Shown: positions 1-8,643, counted from the first letter of the stretch. The stretch is 64,000 nucleotides of DNA from Flavipsychrobacter sp964461535 (GCA_964461535.1 CAYWUY010000001.1:62001-126000); one strand, 5' to 3'. The notes: generated from the letters alone by a model not told the origin. Made by a program: numbers and translations.

Positions 1-1
1 T

Positions 2-151
2 AGAGTGATTTTAACTAAACCAATAGAAGGAGCATTAGGTACACTGCATGTTACACTTCCTGGAAACATTAAATCATCCAACTTAATTGTTTCTTTAATT
101 GTAGATGGTAGCAACCTAAAATCAGAACAATTAACCTACATAGCTAAGTAA
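2..151 (+). CDS. C-terminal end of an unidentified protein (5' end outside window)
   Basis: An open frame runs from the window edge through 49 codons to a TAA at 149-151. It reads RVILTKPIEG...LTYIAK, a beta-strand-like pattern of alternating hydrophobic residues without a recognisable motif. A strong hairpin follows directly, so this looks like the true 3' end of a plus-strand gene converging on the thioredoxin-like gene. I cannot assign a family from this fragment. Confidence 0.5.
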   Translation, partial: RVILTKPIEGALGTLHVTLPGNIKSSNLIVSLIVDGSNLKSEQLTYIAK

Positions 152-164
152 GTTGATTGTCAAC

Positions 165-206
165 AAATAGATAGAGGCGGGCTTTAAAACCCGCCTCTAT
201 CTATTT
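165..206. terminator. Bidirectional intrinsic terminator
   Basis: A 17-base inverted repeat (arms 165-181 and 190-206, GC-rich core gaggcggg / cccgcctc, loop ctttaaaa) ends in A/T tracts on both sides. It sits between two convergent genes, so it can terminate both transcripts. Confidence 0.85.
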
Positions 207-219
207 TATATAAACGTAC

Positions 220-774
220 TTATTTTGCAATATGTGTAGCCTGATACAAATCGTCGAAAGTAGCATTACCTTCAAATAATTTCACTACCATTTTATTCTT
301 ATCATACACCACTATAGACGGCAAAGAGCGAACGCCATAATAGTCTAAGAAAAAGAATTCATAATCTCTACCCACTACTTTTATTTGAGGATAGTTGGCA
401 AAGTTATGTTTGGCTGCAAAATCTTTTAGCATGGTATTACTAGCATTGTGAGTAACCCAATAGAAATTGACATCTGCCATTTTATCAATTTGTTTCATAA
501 ATTCTTCTGTAAACATTTTACAATGCTTACAGTCTGGGTCGAATAAAATGATGATACTTGGCTTACCTTTTGCAATATGGAATGTATTAAAAATGGTAAA
601 GCTATCTGTAAGGCGAATATTGAAAGCCGGCAACTCCGGGTATAGCTTATAAGGCAAGCTATCTCTATTAATTTGGCGACGTGCTTGAGGCGCACTTTCT
701 GCGGGTGCAGGCTGCTGCGCCCACAAAGATGAAGCAGCTACAACTGCAAATGCCGTTAAAAGAATACGTTTCAT
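220..774 (-). CDS. Secreted thioredoxin-like protein (CxxC)
   Basis: 184 residues from the ATG at 774; an upstream in-frame TTG would add three residues before the signal peptide and is less likely. Residues 1-20 form a signal peptide ending in WAQ. A thioredoxin fold follows, with the redox motif FDPDCKHC (Cys82, Cys85) and a cis-proline-like SLPSIVVYD stretch in the C-terminal half. From the family, it probably acts as a periplasmic thiol-disulfide oxidoreductase or peroxiredoxin-like protein; the substrate is unknown. It is the last of three minus-strand genes with short gaps (carbonic anhydrase ends 40 bases upstream), so co-transcription is plausible. The residues between the cysteines (KH) differ from the GP of thioredoxin and resemble TlpA/DsbE-like proteins. 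Confidence 0.8.
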   Translation of the reverse strand: MKRILLTAFAVVAASSLWAQQPAPAESAPQARRQINRDSLPYKLYPELPAFNIRLTDSFTIFNTFHIAKGKPSIIILFDPDCKHCKMFTEEFMKQIDKMADVNFYWVTHNASNTMLKDFAAKHNFANYPQIKVVGRDYEFFFLDYYGVRSLPSIVVYDKNKMVVKLFEGNATFDDLYQATHIAK

Positions 775-814
775 ATACAACAACTAAGCTAAAACAATAA
801 TGGCTATTAATATG

Positions 815-1486
815 TTAATTATACCCGTCTTCAGACATATCAGACTGAATAGCCGTTAGGTCATATATTTTTTGAATATCGTGCAGTCTGTCCTCAAAAT
901 TCAGATTCAAATCTTTAAGAATGCCTGTTTTTAAATCGAATACCCATGCATGCACTACCGGATATCCGGTTTTTATATACTGCTTTTGTATCACTGCCGT
1001 TTTAATAACGTTTACAGCCTGTTCTATGGCATTAAGTTCTACCAATCTATTGTACTTTTCGTGGTCATCTTTTATAGCGTCCAGCTCATCAAAATGAAGT
1101 CTGTAAACATCTCTTATACCCCTCAACCACGGATTAAGTATACCCATATCTTTTGCTACCATAGCTGCTTTAACACCACCACAGTTATAATGACCACAAA
1201 CTATTACATGCTTCACCTTTAAGTGTCTAACTGCATAATTTATTACAGACATTACATTTAAGTCGGTATTTACCACAAGGTTGGCTACATTACGATGTAC
1301 GAATACTTCCCCCGGTTGAAGACCAATAATTTCATTAGCAGGCACCCTACTATCTGAACAGCCGATGTATAAATAATCGGGCTGTTGGTCTTGAGATAGT
1401 TTTTCAAAAAAGTCGGCATCGGTTTGCTTCATTTCTGCTATCCACTTTTTGTTGTTATCAAACAACTTATTGTAGCCCTCGTCCAT
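815..1486 (-). CDS. can: Beta-class carbonic anhydrase
   Basis: 223 residues, typical length for beta carbonic anhydrase, which interconverts CO2 and bicarbonate in the cytoplasm. The zinc-site signature is complete: Cys43-x-Asp45-x-Arg47 in IGCSDSRVPA, and His99/Cys102 in CGHYNCGGVK. Asp45 and Arg47 form the gating/catalytic dyad of the family. There is no signal peptide. It lies 30 bases downstream of a secreted-protein gene on the same strand and has no TAnnTTTG box in that gap, so it is probably transcribed from further upstream. A 39-base fragment closely resembling codons near Met19 of this gene recurs at 3282-3320 (see the chimeric pseudogene). Confidence 0.95.
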   Translation of the reverse strand: MDEGYNKLFDNNKKWIAEMKQTDADFFEKLSQDQQPDYLYIGCSDSRVPANEIIGLQPGEVFVHRNVANLVVNTDLNVMSVINYAVRHLKVKHVIVCGHYNCGGVKAAMVAKDMGILNPWLRGIRDVYRLHFDELDAIKDDHEKYNRLVELNAIEQAVNVIKTAVIQKQYIKTGYPVVHAWVFDLKTGILKDLNLNFEDRLHDIQKIYDLTAIQSDMSEDGYN

Positions 1487-1516
1487 TCTATCTTTTACTT
1501 TGACTGTAGTTTGTGG

Positions 1517-2395
1517 TTATTGTTTTAATATTATCTCAACTGGTGTACTTTTTTCGGTAGAAGCATCAATTACATATACTTTATTACCCGATGTCACCTT
1601 CATACGTGCAGTATTAGGCGGGTCGGTACCTTCGTTTAGAGCCTGCAATTTAAGAACGCTAGCCTTATTATCGGGCATTTTTATTTCTAACAGCAGTCTA
1701 TTGTTGGTAAGTAAGTATTGGTCTAATATTACTTTATCATCTTGCGTAAGCCTCACTATATCACCATCTATCTTACCATTATCCCAAAGTTCTATGTATA
1801 TTTTAGGGTTAGGGCAAATAAAAGTCATGCTGCTACCGGGCTGTAACTGTACACTACCCGATGTATCTATTACCTGCTCGGTAGGCTTTTTTGTTATAGT
1901 ATCAGGCAGTATATTTTTTTTCTCTGCCATGCGGGTAAGCTTATCTATAAGATCGTTTGCAGCCAAAAGTGTTAGCTCACCGGTACCACATATAGTTTTA
2001 CCATCGGCATTGTAACCTTTATATTTACCGGCAAACATGGTTACACTTTTCTTACGCTTCATTTTTAGCGTAGCCGATACATAGCAAAAGTCTTTTGCCC
2101 CATACTTAGATAAAGTGTTGATTAGCTTTGTTTCTTTAAACTGCAATACCCCTTTTTTAAAGTCTAACTTACCTGCTACTTTGGTGGTTGTTTTATTAGA
2201 TCCTAAAATATCCATCACAGACTGGCCAGATATTGTTCCTGAGCTATCGTTGAACTCTAAACGATAAGTAGTAACCTCTTTTGAACCGGTAAACGAGGCT
2301 GAACCTATAAACACATACTGATACTGTTGGGCTAATAGTGGGTTAATGCAACTAGCTAAACATATCAGTAAACACAAAGTAAGTCTGTTAATCAT
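1517..2395 (-). CDS. Secreted or lipid-anchored protein of unknown function
   Basis: 292 residues. The N-terminus is a signal peptide with a possible lipobox (LASC, Cys at about 16) and an alternative signal-peptidase-I site at LLAQQ. The first half is rich in predicted beta strands and carries a run of basic residues (KMKRKKS). The second half (about 175-292) looks like another beta domain. I do not recognise the family. Its first 108 codons are duplicated exactly at 3329-3652. It is the first gene of a probable three-gene minus-strand run with carbonic anhydrase and the thioredoxin-like gene; whether they are linked in function is unknown. Confidence 0.7.
   Translation of the reverse strand: MINRLTLCLLICLASCINPLLAQQYQYVFIGSASFTGSKEVTTYRLEFNDSSGTISGQSVMDILGSNKTTTKVAGKLDFKKGVLQFKETKLINTLSKYGAKDFCYVSATLKMKRKKSVTMFAGKYKGYNADGKTICGTGELTLLAANDLIDKLTRMAEKKNILPDTITKKPTEQVIDTSGSVQLQPGSSMTFICPNPKIYIELWDNGKIDGDIVRLTQDDKVILDQYLLTNNRLLLEIKMPDNKASVLKLQALNEGTDPPNTARMKVTSGNKVYVIDASTEKSTPVEIILKQ
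2071..2394. repeat. 324-bp direct repeat, copy A (inside the intact secreted-protein gene)
   Basis: These 324 bases recur without a mismatch, in the same orientation, at 3329-3652 (offset 1258). Copy A covers the 5' coding part of the gene at 1517-2395 up to, but not including, the first base of its ATG. Confidence 0.95.
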
Positions 2396-2496
2396 GGTGT
2401 TAAATTATACGAAAAAAATTACTACTTTAATAAAATTTATATCCTATATTTACGCTTTAGTACTCTTTTCTTAACTTATTAAAAAAACCGACGCGC

Positions 2497-2931
2497 ATGA
2501 GTAAAATTAAAAACTTACGCATTGTTATTGCAATTATTGCAATTGCAATTTTGGGAACTACTGTTTCTCAAGCTGCATTTCCTGTTGCTAAAGAAAAAGA
2601 AAGAACGGAAATCTCTTCTTCTAGCAGCAACACTAACTACACAACAGATGAAAACGTTGTAAAAACTGCTGATGAAAGTGCAACAGCAAAAGCTAGCCCA
2701 GCTCCCGCACACAAACCAGGTGGTAGTGGCAAAAGCCAAATAGTAGCACTATTATTATGTGCTCTTGTTGGTGGCTTGGGAATACACAGATTTTACCTAG
2801 GTTATACATGGCAAGGTGTAGTTCAACTACTTACAGCAGGCGGCTGTGGCATTTGGGCATTAATTGACTTAATCCGTATTATCACTGGAGATTTAGGCCC
2901 TAAAGATGGCAAGTACTCAAAAACATTCTAA
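2497..2931 (+). CDS. TM2 domain-containing membrane protein
   Basis: 144 residues. A hydrophobic signal-like helix (about 7-26) is followed by a Ser/Thr/Ala/Pro-rich linker (about 35-78). A TM2 domain follows (about 80-140): two hydrophobic helices joined by a short turn with the family motif GGLGIHRFYLGYTWQG, then LIRIITGDLGPKDG at the end. TM2 proteins are small inner-membrane proteins of unclear function. The stop codon lies 26 bases inside the next gene (DUF2752), which indicates translational coupling. The pair sits between the two copies of a 324-bp repeat. Confidence 0.85.
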   Translation: MSKIKNLRIVIAIIAIAILGTTVSQAAFPVAKEKERTEISSSSSNTNYTTDENVVKTADESATAKASPAPAHKPGGSGKSQIVALLLCALVGGLGIHRFYLGYTWQGVVQLLTAGGCGIWALIDLIRIITGDLGPKDGKYSKTF

Positions 2932-3277
2932 GCTTAAAAAAATAAATTTTTATAGGGCCAAGGCTATTGTCTTGGCCTTATTTCCTATTACCCTGTTGTT
3001 ATTGCCTGCAACTTTTTTTGACAAAGGGCGTGACATATGCCTTTTTACTATTTTATCGGGCTACAAATGCTGGGGCTGCGGCATTACACGTGCTTGTATG
3101 CACATGATTCATTTAGACTTTAAAACAGCAGAACAGTATAATAAGCTAGTATTTATAGTTTTACCCATTCTATGCGGTTTATTACTAGCAGAGTTTTTAA
3201 GAACAATCAATATCATACGTAAATATGATAAAATAAAAGAGAGGTTGGTTCAACAACAATCTGAAGAAGTACAATAG
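2906..3277 (+). CDS. DUF2752 family membrane protein
   Basis: 123 residues. The family signature is clear: a Cys-rich GYKCWGCGITRACMHMIHLD block (about 50-69) between a first hydrophobic helix (about 16-34) and a second (about 83-100). In the family the motif is usually C-P-x-C-G-[IL]-T-R-A; here the first Pro is Trp. Function is unknown; the fold is a small integral inner-membrane protein. The start overlaps the upstream TM2 gene by 26 bases. TM2 and DUF2752 genes side by side are familiar in Bacteroidota. Confidence 0.8.
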   Translation: MASTQKHSKLKKINFYRAKAIVLALFPITLLLLPATFFDKGRDICLFTILSGYKCWGCGITRACMHMIHLDFKTAEQYNKLVFIVLPILCGLLLAEFLRTINIIRKYDKIKERLVQQQSEEVQ

Positions 3278-3281
3278 CATA

Positions 3282-3653
3282 ATAGCTTTTCAAAAAAGTC
3301 TGCATTAGCTTGCTTCATTTTTTAAGCATAGCCGATACATAGCAAAAGTCTTTTGCCCCATACTTAGATAAAGTGTTGATTAGCTTTGTTTCTTTAAACT
3401 GCAATACCCCTTTTTTAAAGTCTAACTTACCTGCTACTTTGGTGGTTGTTTTATTAGATCCTAAAATATCCATCACAGACTGGCCAGATATTGTTCCTGA
3501 GCTATCGTTGAACTCTAAACGATAAGTAGTAACCTCTTTTGAACCGGTAAACGAGGCTGAACCTATAAACACATACTGATACTGTTGGGCTAATAGTGGG
3601 TTAATGCAACTAGCTAAACATATCAGTAAACACAAAGTAAGTCTGTTAATCAC
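3282..3653 (-). pseudogene. Chimeric broken copy of the 1517-2395 gene fused to a carbonic-anhydrase fragment
   Basis: On the minus strand this copy begins at a GTG (3651-3653) where the parent has ATG. It repeats the first 108 codons of the parent exactly (3329-3652). It then diverges at a two-base insertion near 3324, changing frame and giving a stop at 3315-3317. Beyond the junction, 3282-3320 matches 34 of 39 bases of the carbonic anhydrase gene (1396-1434), in the frame that reads MKQANADFFEKL against MKQTDADFFEKL. The junction lies on a 9-base sequence (gcttcattt) present in both parents at 2056-2064 and 1426-1434. I infer a duplication followed by deletion between these short repeats. 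It could encode only a truncated secreted peptide of about 115 residues. Confidence 0.8.
3329..3652. repeat. 324-bp direct repeat, copy B (inside the pseudogene)
   Basis: Exact direct repeat of 2071-2394. The two copies flank the TM2/DUF2752 pair, so recombination between them would delete that pair. An assembly artefact is possible but unlikely, because the sequences outside the repeat differ on both sides. Confidence 0.95.
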
Positions 3654-3734
3654 TATTATAAAATTAATCAACTTAAATTATATGCATGGCTAGTATTCAG
3701 CGAAAACACGAAATAAGGTTAGATAGAATTACAA

Positions 3735-3763
3735 AAAATCCCGGAACAAAATTTCCGGGATTT
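3735..3763. terminator. Bidirectional intrinsic terminator
   Basis: Eleven-base perfect stem (aaatcccggaa / ttccgggattt) with a six-base loop, lying 30 bases past the stop of the minus-strand gene at 3793-4317. A/T tracts lie on both sides. Confidence 0.75.
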
Positions 3764-3792
3764 ATAAATTAAGGGTAATAACCTTTTTTCAA

Positions 3793-4317
3793 CTAATCTT
3801 TTCTTATCATACAAGCAGCGGCATTCTGAATTTTGCTGCCATGCTTAGATTTCAGACTTGGTATATAGTATTCAGTATTATTTATATTTGTTTTAATAGT
3901 GGTTATAGGGCTGGCAGCCAATTTCTTCATTTTATCTTCAGAAACCTCAAATCTCATTTGCCATCGAGTACAGCCATTTAGCATATAGCTCGGAAGCACC
4001 TCTTCTGCTAGAGTTTCTTCAAGAATAGTTCCATCTTCCAACTTAAGATACAGTTTAGTACCCACTGATGCATTTGCGGGAACACGACCACCATAAACAG
4101 GTGCTAAGACAAAGCTATAGGAGTTTCCCTTTCTCGCAAACGAAAATTCCCAGTACATTTTTGAGATTAGAAAAGCATGCATGTAAGAGCGGGTGATTTC
4201 GCCTGTAAAAGCGTCCTTTTCATCTATATCAAGATGGCATTTTTGGGCAACTGCAGGCTTAACAGCTATAAGCAAGAATGCAAGGATACATACTAGTGAG
4301 TGGCGGAGTGATAGCAT
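3793..4317 (-). CDS. Secreted protein of unknown function
   Basis: 174 residues with a clear signal peptide (1-24, ending AVAQ). The mature part has cysteines in QKC near the N-terminus, NGC near residue 133 and AAC near the C-terminus, so a disulfide is possible in the periplasm. The remainder looks like a small alpha/beta domain; I do not recognise it. It stands alone: the gene upstream on the same strand ends 85 bases away, and a terminator follows its stop codon. Confidence 0.65.
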   Translation of the reverse strand: MLSLRHSLVCILAFLLIAVKPAVAQKCHLDIDEKDAFTGEITRSYMHAFLISKMYWEFSFARKGNSYSFVLAPVYGGRVPANASVGTKLYLKLEDGTILEETLAEEVLPSYMLNGCTRWQMRFEVSEDKMKKLAASPITTIKTNINNTEYYIPSLKSKHGSKIQNAAACMIRKD

Positions 4318-4402
4318 AATTGTACTTTTTTGGGGTTTAGTTTTTTATATTAATGAGCCGCAAGTTAGTAATTAAACGGATATTTACTTAATCTGTTACC
4401 AA

Positions 4403-5842
4403 TTATCTTACTTCAAGTTTAGCATTATATATTTTCCCGTCTTTATCCCATACTTTAAGGCTATATATGCCTGGGTCTACATCTGTAAGGTCTACTCTAC
4501 ACTCACCATCATTTTTAGGATAAACTAAATCTAGTTCTACCTCTGTTCCTTTAGTGTCAGTAATAGCACAGCTAACTATATCGGGTAGCGAGATGAAGAA
4601 GTATTTTTGCCCGGGCTCGGGTTGTTGAATTAAAAGTGATGTTTTTTGTACTTGTATACCCTTATTTACATATACCCCTCTACGCATCATTACACAGCGC
4701 TCTATATGGTCTTCCCACACCACATAAACAAATCCACCTCCCATAGCTACATCTGCATTCAGCATAACCCCATCGGCCACCGTATCTACTTTAGCCGTAA
4801 ACCCTTTAGTAAGATCATCTGTTAGCGATAGACACACTTGATTATTACCTCCTGCTGTTTGTGTCCATACGGCAGCACCTGCATTACCCATACCACTTAT
4901 ACGCGGGAAGTTTTGAATAACCACACCGGGCAGGTTTCCTGTTATAGGGGCTACAGTAATGCTTGGTTGCGACAATGATACCTTGGTAAGATATACCAAA
5001 CTTTCTTGCGTAGGGCCAGACATATATACGGTATACAAGGTATCGCCCAAAATAATACCTGAGGGAGCGCTAGCAGGGCAAGCATCGGGCCTGTACTCCA
5101 CAGAGTCTACTTGTATACCATTTATAAATGATTTAGCACCATCGTTAGATATACCTACCCATATGTTGCGTTCGCCGTGTAAGTTATTTCTGTATAATAA
5201 CATTCCTGCACTACCCGATACTACTAATGCAGCCGGGCTACATTCGCACACATTGCCACTGCCACCTATGCTGGCTAAGGTATCTTTATAGAAATTCTCC
5301 CCCATATCATCAGAGCGTGCTACCACTATTCTATGTCCGTTATGGTCTCTATCGGCACGCATAAATGCCACATAAGGCATACCATTTTCATCTACGCTTA
5401 CGGTGGGAAACCTATTGATATATCTATTATCTAAAACATCTACCTGATCGGGGACTGAAAAGTGCTGGCCGCCATCGTAAGACCTAATCATGTAAATGTG
5501 GTTCTTATCTTCAGGTACCACTTTATACACTATATACACCGTATCGCCATGCGATGCTATATCAGGACCAGACCATGATGTAACAAATACAACAGTATTG
5601 TTAGGTGTAATGTCTACAGGCTGCATAAAAGACTCTCCTCCCCACCTGGAAAAATATATTTTTCCATTTTCATCTCCCCATACAGCCATAGGATTGTTAT
5701 GCTTATCTAATGCTAAGCGAGGATGCAGGTTGCCATACACTTTACTAGCTACAGGGGTATGCGCCAACCAGCCAATAGTACGCTGCGCACTGGCTAGAGA
5801 AAACTGTGATATTAAAAAAAGTACGGTAAGTAAGTATTTCAT
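4403..5842 (-). CDS. Secreted sialidase-like beta-propeller protein with Asp-box repeats
   Basis: 479 residues. Signal peptide 1-19 (LASAQ). Residues about 25-390 resemble a BNR/sialidase-type six-bladed propeller with Asp-box turns: SYDGGQHF, SDDMGENF and the degenerate SNDGAKSF. The catalytic residues of true sialidases cannot be verified here, so I call only the fold. The last 80 residues end in DPGIYSLKVWDKDGKIYNAK, which resembles a divergent T9SS-type sorting domain but lacks the usual YPNP motif. It is the third gene after ctp and rnz with a 32-base gap, probably the same operon. A carbohydrate-binding or surface-exposed role is an inference. Confidence 0.65.
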   Translation of the reverse strand: MKYLLTVLFLISQFSLASAQRTIGWLAHTPVASKVYGNLHPRLALDKHNNPMAVWGDENGKIYFSRWGGESFMQPVDITPNNTVVFVTSWSGPDIASHGDTVYIVYKVVPEDKNHIYMIRSYDGGQHFSVPDQVDVLDNRYINRFPTVSVDENGMPYVAFMRADRDHNGHRIVVARSDDMGENFYKDTLASIGGSGNVCECSPAALVVSGSAGMLLYRNNLHGERNIWVGISNDGAKSFINGIQVDSVEYRPDACPASAPSGIILGDTLYTVYMSGPTQESLVYLTKVSLSQPSITVAPITGNLPGVVIQNFPRISGMGNAGAAVWTQTAGGNNQVCLSLTDDLTKGFTAKVDTVADGVMLNADVAMGGGFVYVVWEDHIERCVMMRRGVYVNKGIQVQKTSLLIQQPEPGQKYFFISLPDIVSCAITDTKGTEVELDLVYPKNDGECRVDLTDVDPGIYSLKVWDKDGKIYNAKLEVR

Positions 5843-5874
5843 TTTAAAGCTGCTAAGTTATAAACAAATGAACA

Positions 5875-6777
5875 CTACAGTTCATATACTTCTCCTTCAA
5901 CAGTTATATCTACGTTAGGAAAAATTGCAGCAGCCTCTTGAGCAAAAGGCTCAAGATCTTTATACTTAGATGAGAAATGCCCCAACAACAGTCGCTTTAC
6001 ACCTGCTTTTTTAGCTAAAGTAGCAGCCTGTACCGATGTGGTATGAAACCGCATTGCTGCTTTATCAGCATCGGCATGCAAATAGGTACTTTCATGATAC
6101 ATACCATCTACACCTGTAATTAAGTCTAAAAACGATTCATTATAAATTGTATCCGCACAGTAAGCATATTTTTTAGGCGTTGGTCCATCTACGGTTAGTA
6201 AGCTGTTAGCCACTATACTACCATCAGGTTGTATATAATCTGCACCCATTTTTATTTCATTATACAATTGCTGTGGCACATTATACTTTATACATTCTTC
6301 AGGTAATATTGTTCTGCCATTAGTTTTTCTTTCTATTAAAAAGCCATGACAAGTAATGCGATGCTCTACCGGAAAAGCCATGACAGAGAAGATACTAGTA
6401 TCTACCAGTAGGCTTCTACCTTCTGGTATAGGATGAAAATGAAACGGATAATTCAATACCGTATCTGCTACTTTAAATATCTGTTGTAGTATTTCTTCCA
6501 GCGGAGCCGGCGCATATAGGTGAAGCGGCTCGGTGCGCCCCATTAAGCTCATACTATTAATAAGACCTGGCAAACCAAAATAATGGTCGCCATGGAGATG
6601 ACTGATGAATATATGACGTAACCTCTTCCACTTCACACCATACCGCTGCATTTGTATCTGTGTTCCCTCACCGCAATCTATCAATACCACTTCGCCAAAC
6701 ATGGTAACTATTTGCGAAGTAGGATGACGACCGAATGCAGGTAAGGCAGAGTTATTGCCCAATATGGTTACCCTCAT
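5875..6777 (-). CDS. rnz: Ribonuclease Z
   Basis: 300 residues, the usual size of the short tRNase Z form, which removes the 3' trailer from tRNA precursors. The metallo-beta-lactamase zinc motif is intact: His60-x-His62-x-Asp64-His65 in ISHLHGDHYFGLPGL. The later ligands lie in AFPVEHRI, YCADT and LLLGHFSSKY. The N-terminal LGNNSALPAFGRHPTSQ matches the LG(T/N)xSAxPTxxRxxS start of the family. The stop of the upstream ctp gene is 9 bases from this start, so the two are one transcript. Confidence 0.93.
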   Translation of the reverse strand: MRVTILGNNSALPAFGRHPTSQIVTMFGEVVLIDCGEGTQIQMQRYGVKWKRLRHIFISHLHGDHYFGLPGLINSMSLMGRTEPLHLYAPAPLEEILQQIFKVADTVLNYPFHFHPIPEGRSLLVDTSIFSVMAFPVEHRITCHGFLIERKTNGRTILPEECIKYNVPQQLYNEIKMGADYIQPDGSIVANSLLTVDGPTPKKYAYCADTIYNESFLDLITGVDGMYHESTYLHADADKAAMRFHTTSVQAATLAKKAGVKRLLLGHFSSKYKDLEPFAQEAAAIFPNVDITVEGEVYEL

Positions 6778-6786
6778 GTAAATGCA

Positions 6787-8472
6787 CTATTTTTTAGTTA
6801 GTATATTTTTATATTCAGCGCTATTGGCCAATAGAGATAAAGCTTTGTCAAGCGATTTATCATTTTGCAAACCATGAGCAGCCCTACCCTTTGTAAAGTA
6901 ATAACGCGATACTATTTCGCTTTCCAACAGTTGCTTTACTCTATCTTTATTCTTAGTAAGATCTTGTTTTTTATCATGAGAAAGTTTTGACTTAAGGGCA
7001 TCAAATTCTTTCTTGGCATCATCATAGGTTTTCTCTTTTATAGCTACACTTTTTAGAGAGTCTAGCTGCACTTCAGCATCAGTTTTATAGCTATAATCTT
7101 TATTATCTAGCCATTTTACAAAGTCGTTATACTCGGCCTCGGTAAGCGAAAATTTAGAGGGCTCTTCTATAGTTTTATGCTTCTTAGCATAATCTGTAGC
7201 ATAGTCAAACACATAGTTTTTAGCTTGTAGCGTTAGTGCTACTATACCTACCGCATCATCAGCCTGTTTTACATCAGGCTCTATACCACCACCACTTAAC
7301 ACTTTTCTGCCGGCTTTTGTATAGTATGTTTTCTTAAGAGAATCTGCCACTACTGTAGCTGTACGGTCAGCATTTCTGTGCGTATAGTCTATAGCTTGTA
7401 TACATCTGCCGCTAGGTGTGTAATAGCGTGCTATAGTAACCTTTAGCTGTGCATTATAGCCTAATGGACGTGTTACCTGTACAAGACCCTTTCCGTAAGA
7501 CCTTTCACCTATTATTACAGCTCTATCTAAATCTTGCATAGTACCGGCAACAATCTCAGATGCCGAGGCCGATGAATGATTGACTAATATAGTTAGCGGG
7601 ATATCTTTATTCCATACTGCACCTGAGGTTTTATACTCTTTTTCCACATCGGGTGTTTTACCTTTGGTGCGCACTACTACCTGGTCTTTGTCTATAAACA
7701 TGTTACAAATGTTTACAGCCTCTTCTACCAATCCTCCTGGATTAGATCTTAAATCCAGCACCAAACCTTTTAAATTAGGTTGCGCCTTTTGCAAGCTATC
7801 ATATGCTGCCTTTACCTGCCTTGCACAGCCTTGGGTAAATTGCAACAGTTTTACATACGCCACGTTCTTTTGCTCACCAACTAGTGCTGCATACGGAACG
7901 CTAGAAATTTCAATTTCTCCGCGAGTAATAATTTTAGTTGTTTCTACACCATTATAAACATCTTTTATCTTCATGGTGAGTTGTGTACCGGGAGAACCCT
8001 TTAGCAATGGGCTAAGGTCGTCTACACTTTTTCCTTTTACGCTTTGGTTATCTATTTCTAGTACCACATCACCGGGATGTAAGCCCGCACGTAGCGCCGG
8101 ACTATTTTCAAATACATCTCCTACATATATCTCATCGCCCTTGCGCTGCATATTAGCACCTATTCCGCCGTACTTACCTGTAGTAGCAAAACGATAATCT
8201 TCAACATCTGATTCTGTAATATAATTTGTATACGGATCTAAATCGGCTAGCATTGCATCTACCCCGGTTTTCACCAATCTACCCGGCTCAAGCGGGTCTA
8301 CGTAGTAGTTATTTAGCTCTCTGAATAAGTTAGCAAATACATCAAGATTTTTAGATATCTCGAAATAGGGCTCATCAGTAGTTTTTGCATTAATGAAAAG
8401 AAAAGCAGTTGCAGAGAGTGCTGCACCGGCTACAAATCCTTTTCCACGCTTTAACTTATTAAATAAATTCAT
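6787..8472 (-). CDS. ctpA: S41 C-terminal processing peptidase
   Basis: 561 residues from the ATG at 8472; an in-frame upstream extension of 12 residues lacks support. A membrane anchor or signal helix (about 10-30) places it in the periplasm. A PDZ domain follows (about 95-180, GGIGANMQRKGDEIYV...). The S41 peptidase core has the Ser motif NHSSASASEIVAG and the Lys motif GERSYGKGLVQ, the catalytic Ser-Lys dyad. The last 170 residues are a charged helical tail typical of Bacteroidota CtpA. It trims C-termini of periplasmic proteins. It leads the operon ctp-rnz-sialidase-like gene. Confidence 0.92.
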   Translation of the reverse strand: MNLFNKLKRGKGFVAGAALSATAFLFINAKTTDEPYFEISKNLDVFANLFRELNNYYVDPLEPGRLVKTGVDAMLADLDPYTNYITESDVEDYRFATTGKYGGIGANMQRKGDEIYVGDVFENSPALRAGLHPGDVVLEIDNQSVKGKSVDDLSPLLKGSPGTQLTMKIKDVYNGVETTKIITRGEIEISSVPYAALVGEQKNVAYVKLLQFTQGCARQVKAAYDSLQKAQPNLKGLVLDLRSNPGGLVEEAVNICNMFIDKDQVVVRTKGKTPDVEKEYKTSGAVWNKDIPLTILVNHSSASASEIVAGTMQDLDRAVIIGERSYGKGLVQVTRPLGYNAQLKVTIARYYTPSGRCIQAIDYTHRNADRTATVVADSLKKTYYTKAGRKVLSGGGIEPDVKQADDAVGIVALTLQAKNYVFDYATDYAKKHKTIEEPSKFSLTEAEYNDFVKWLDNKDYSYKTDAEVQLDSLKSVAIKEKTYDDAKKEFDALKSKLSHDKKQDLTKNKDRVKQLLESEIVSRYYFTKGRAAHGLQNDKSLDKALSLLANSAEYKNILTKK

Positions 8473-8643
8473 GGCACAAACCTTGTACTTAGTATAAATA
8501 ATTAGCAATGTACAATTTATGAAATACTCGGCATGCTATGAAAAATATAATTTTCTCATTTTAGCAGTCTATTCTTAAGTATTCCGTAAATTGTAACAAA
8601 AATAATTGAATATTGCCTACAGCTAACGGCTGTAACGTATATC

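Noticed and set aside
2071..3652. Insertion sequence explanation for the 324-bp repeats
   Set aside because: The repeated DNA is coding sequence of a neighbouring gene, with no transposase, terminal inverted repeats or target duplication.
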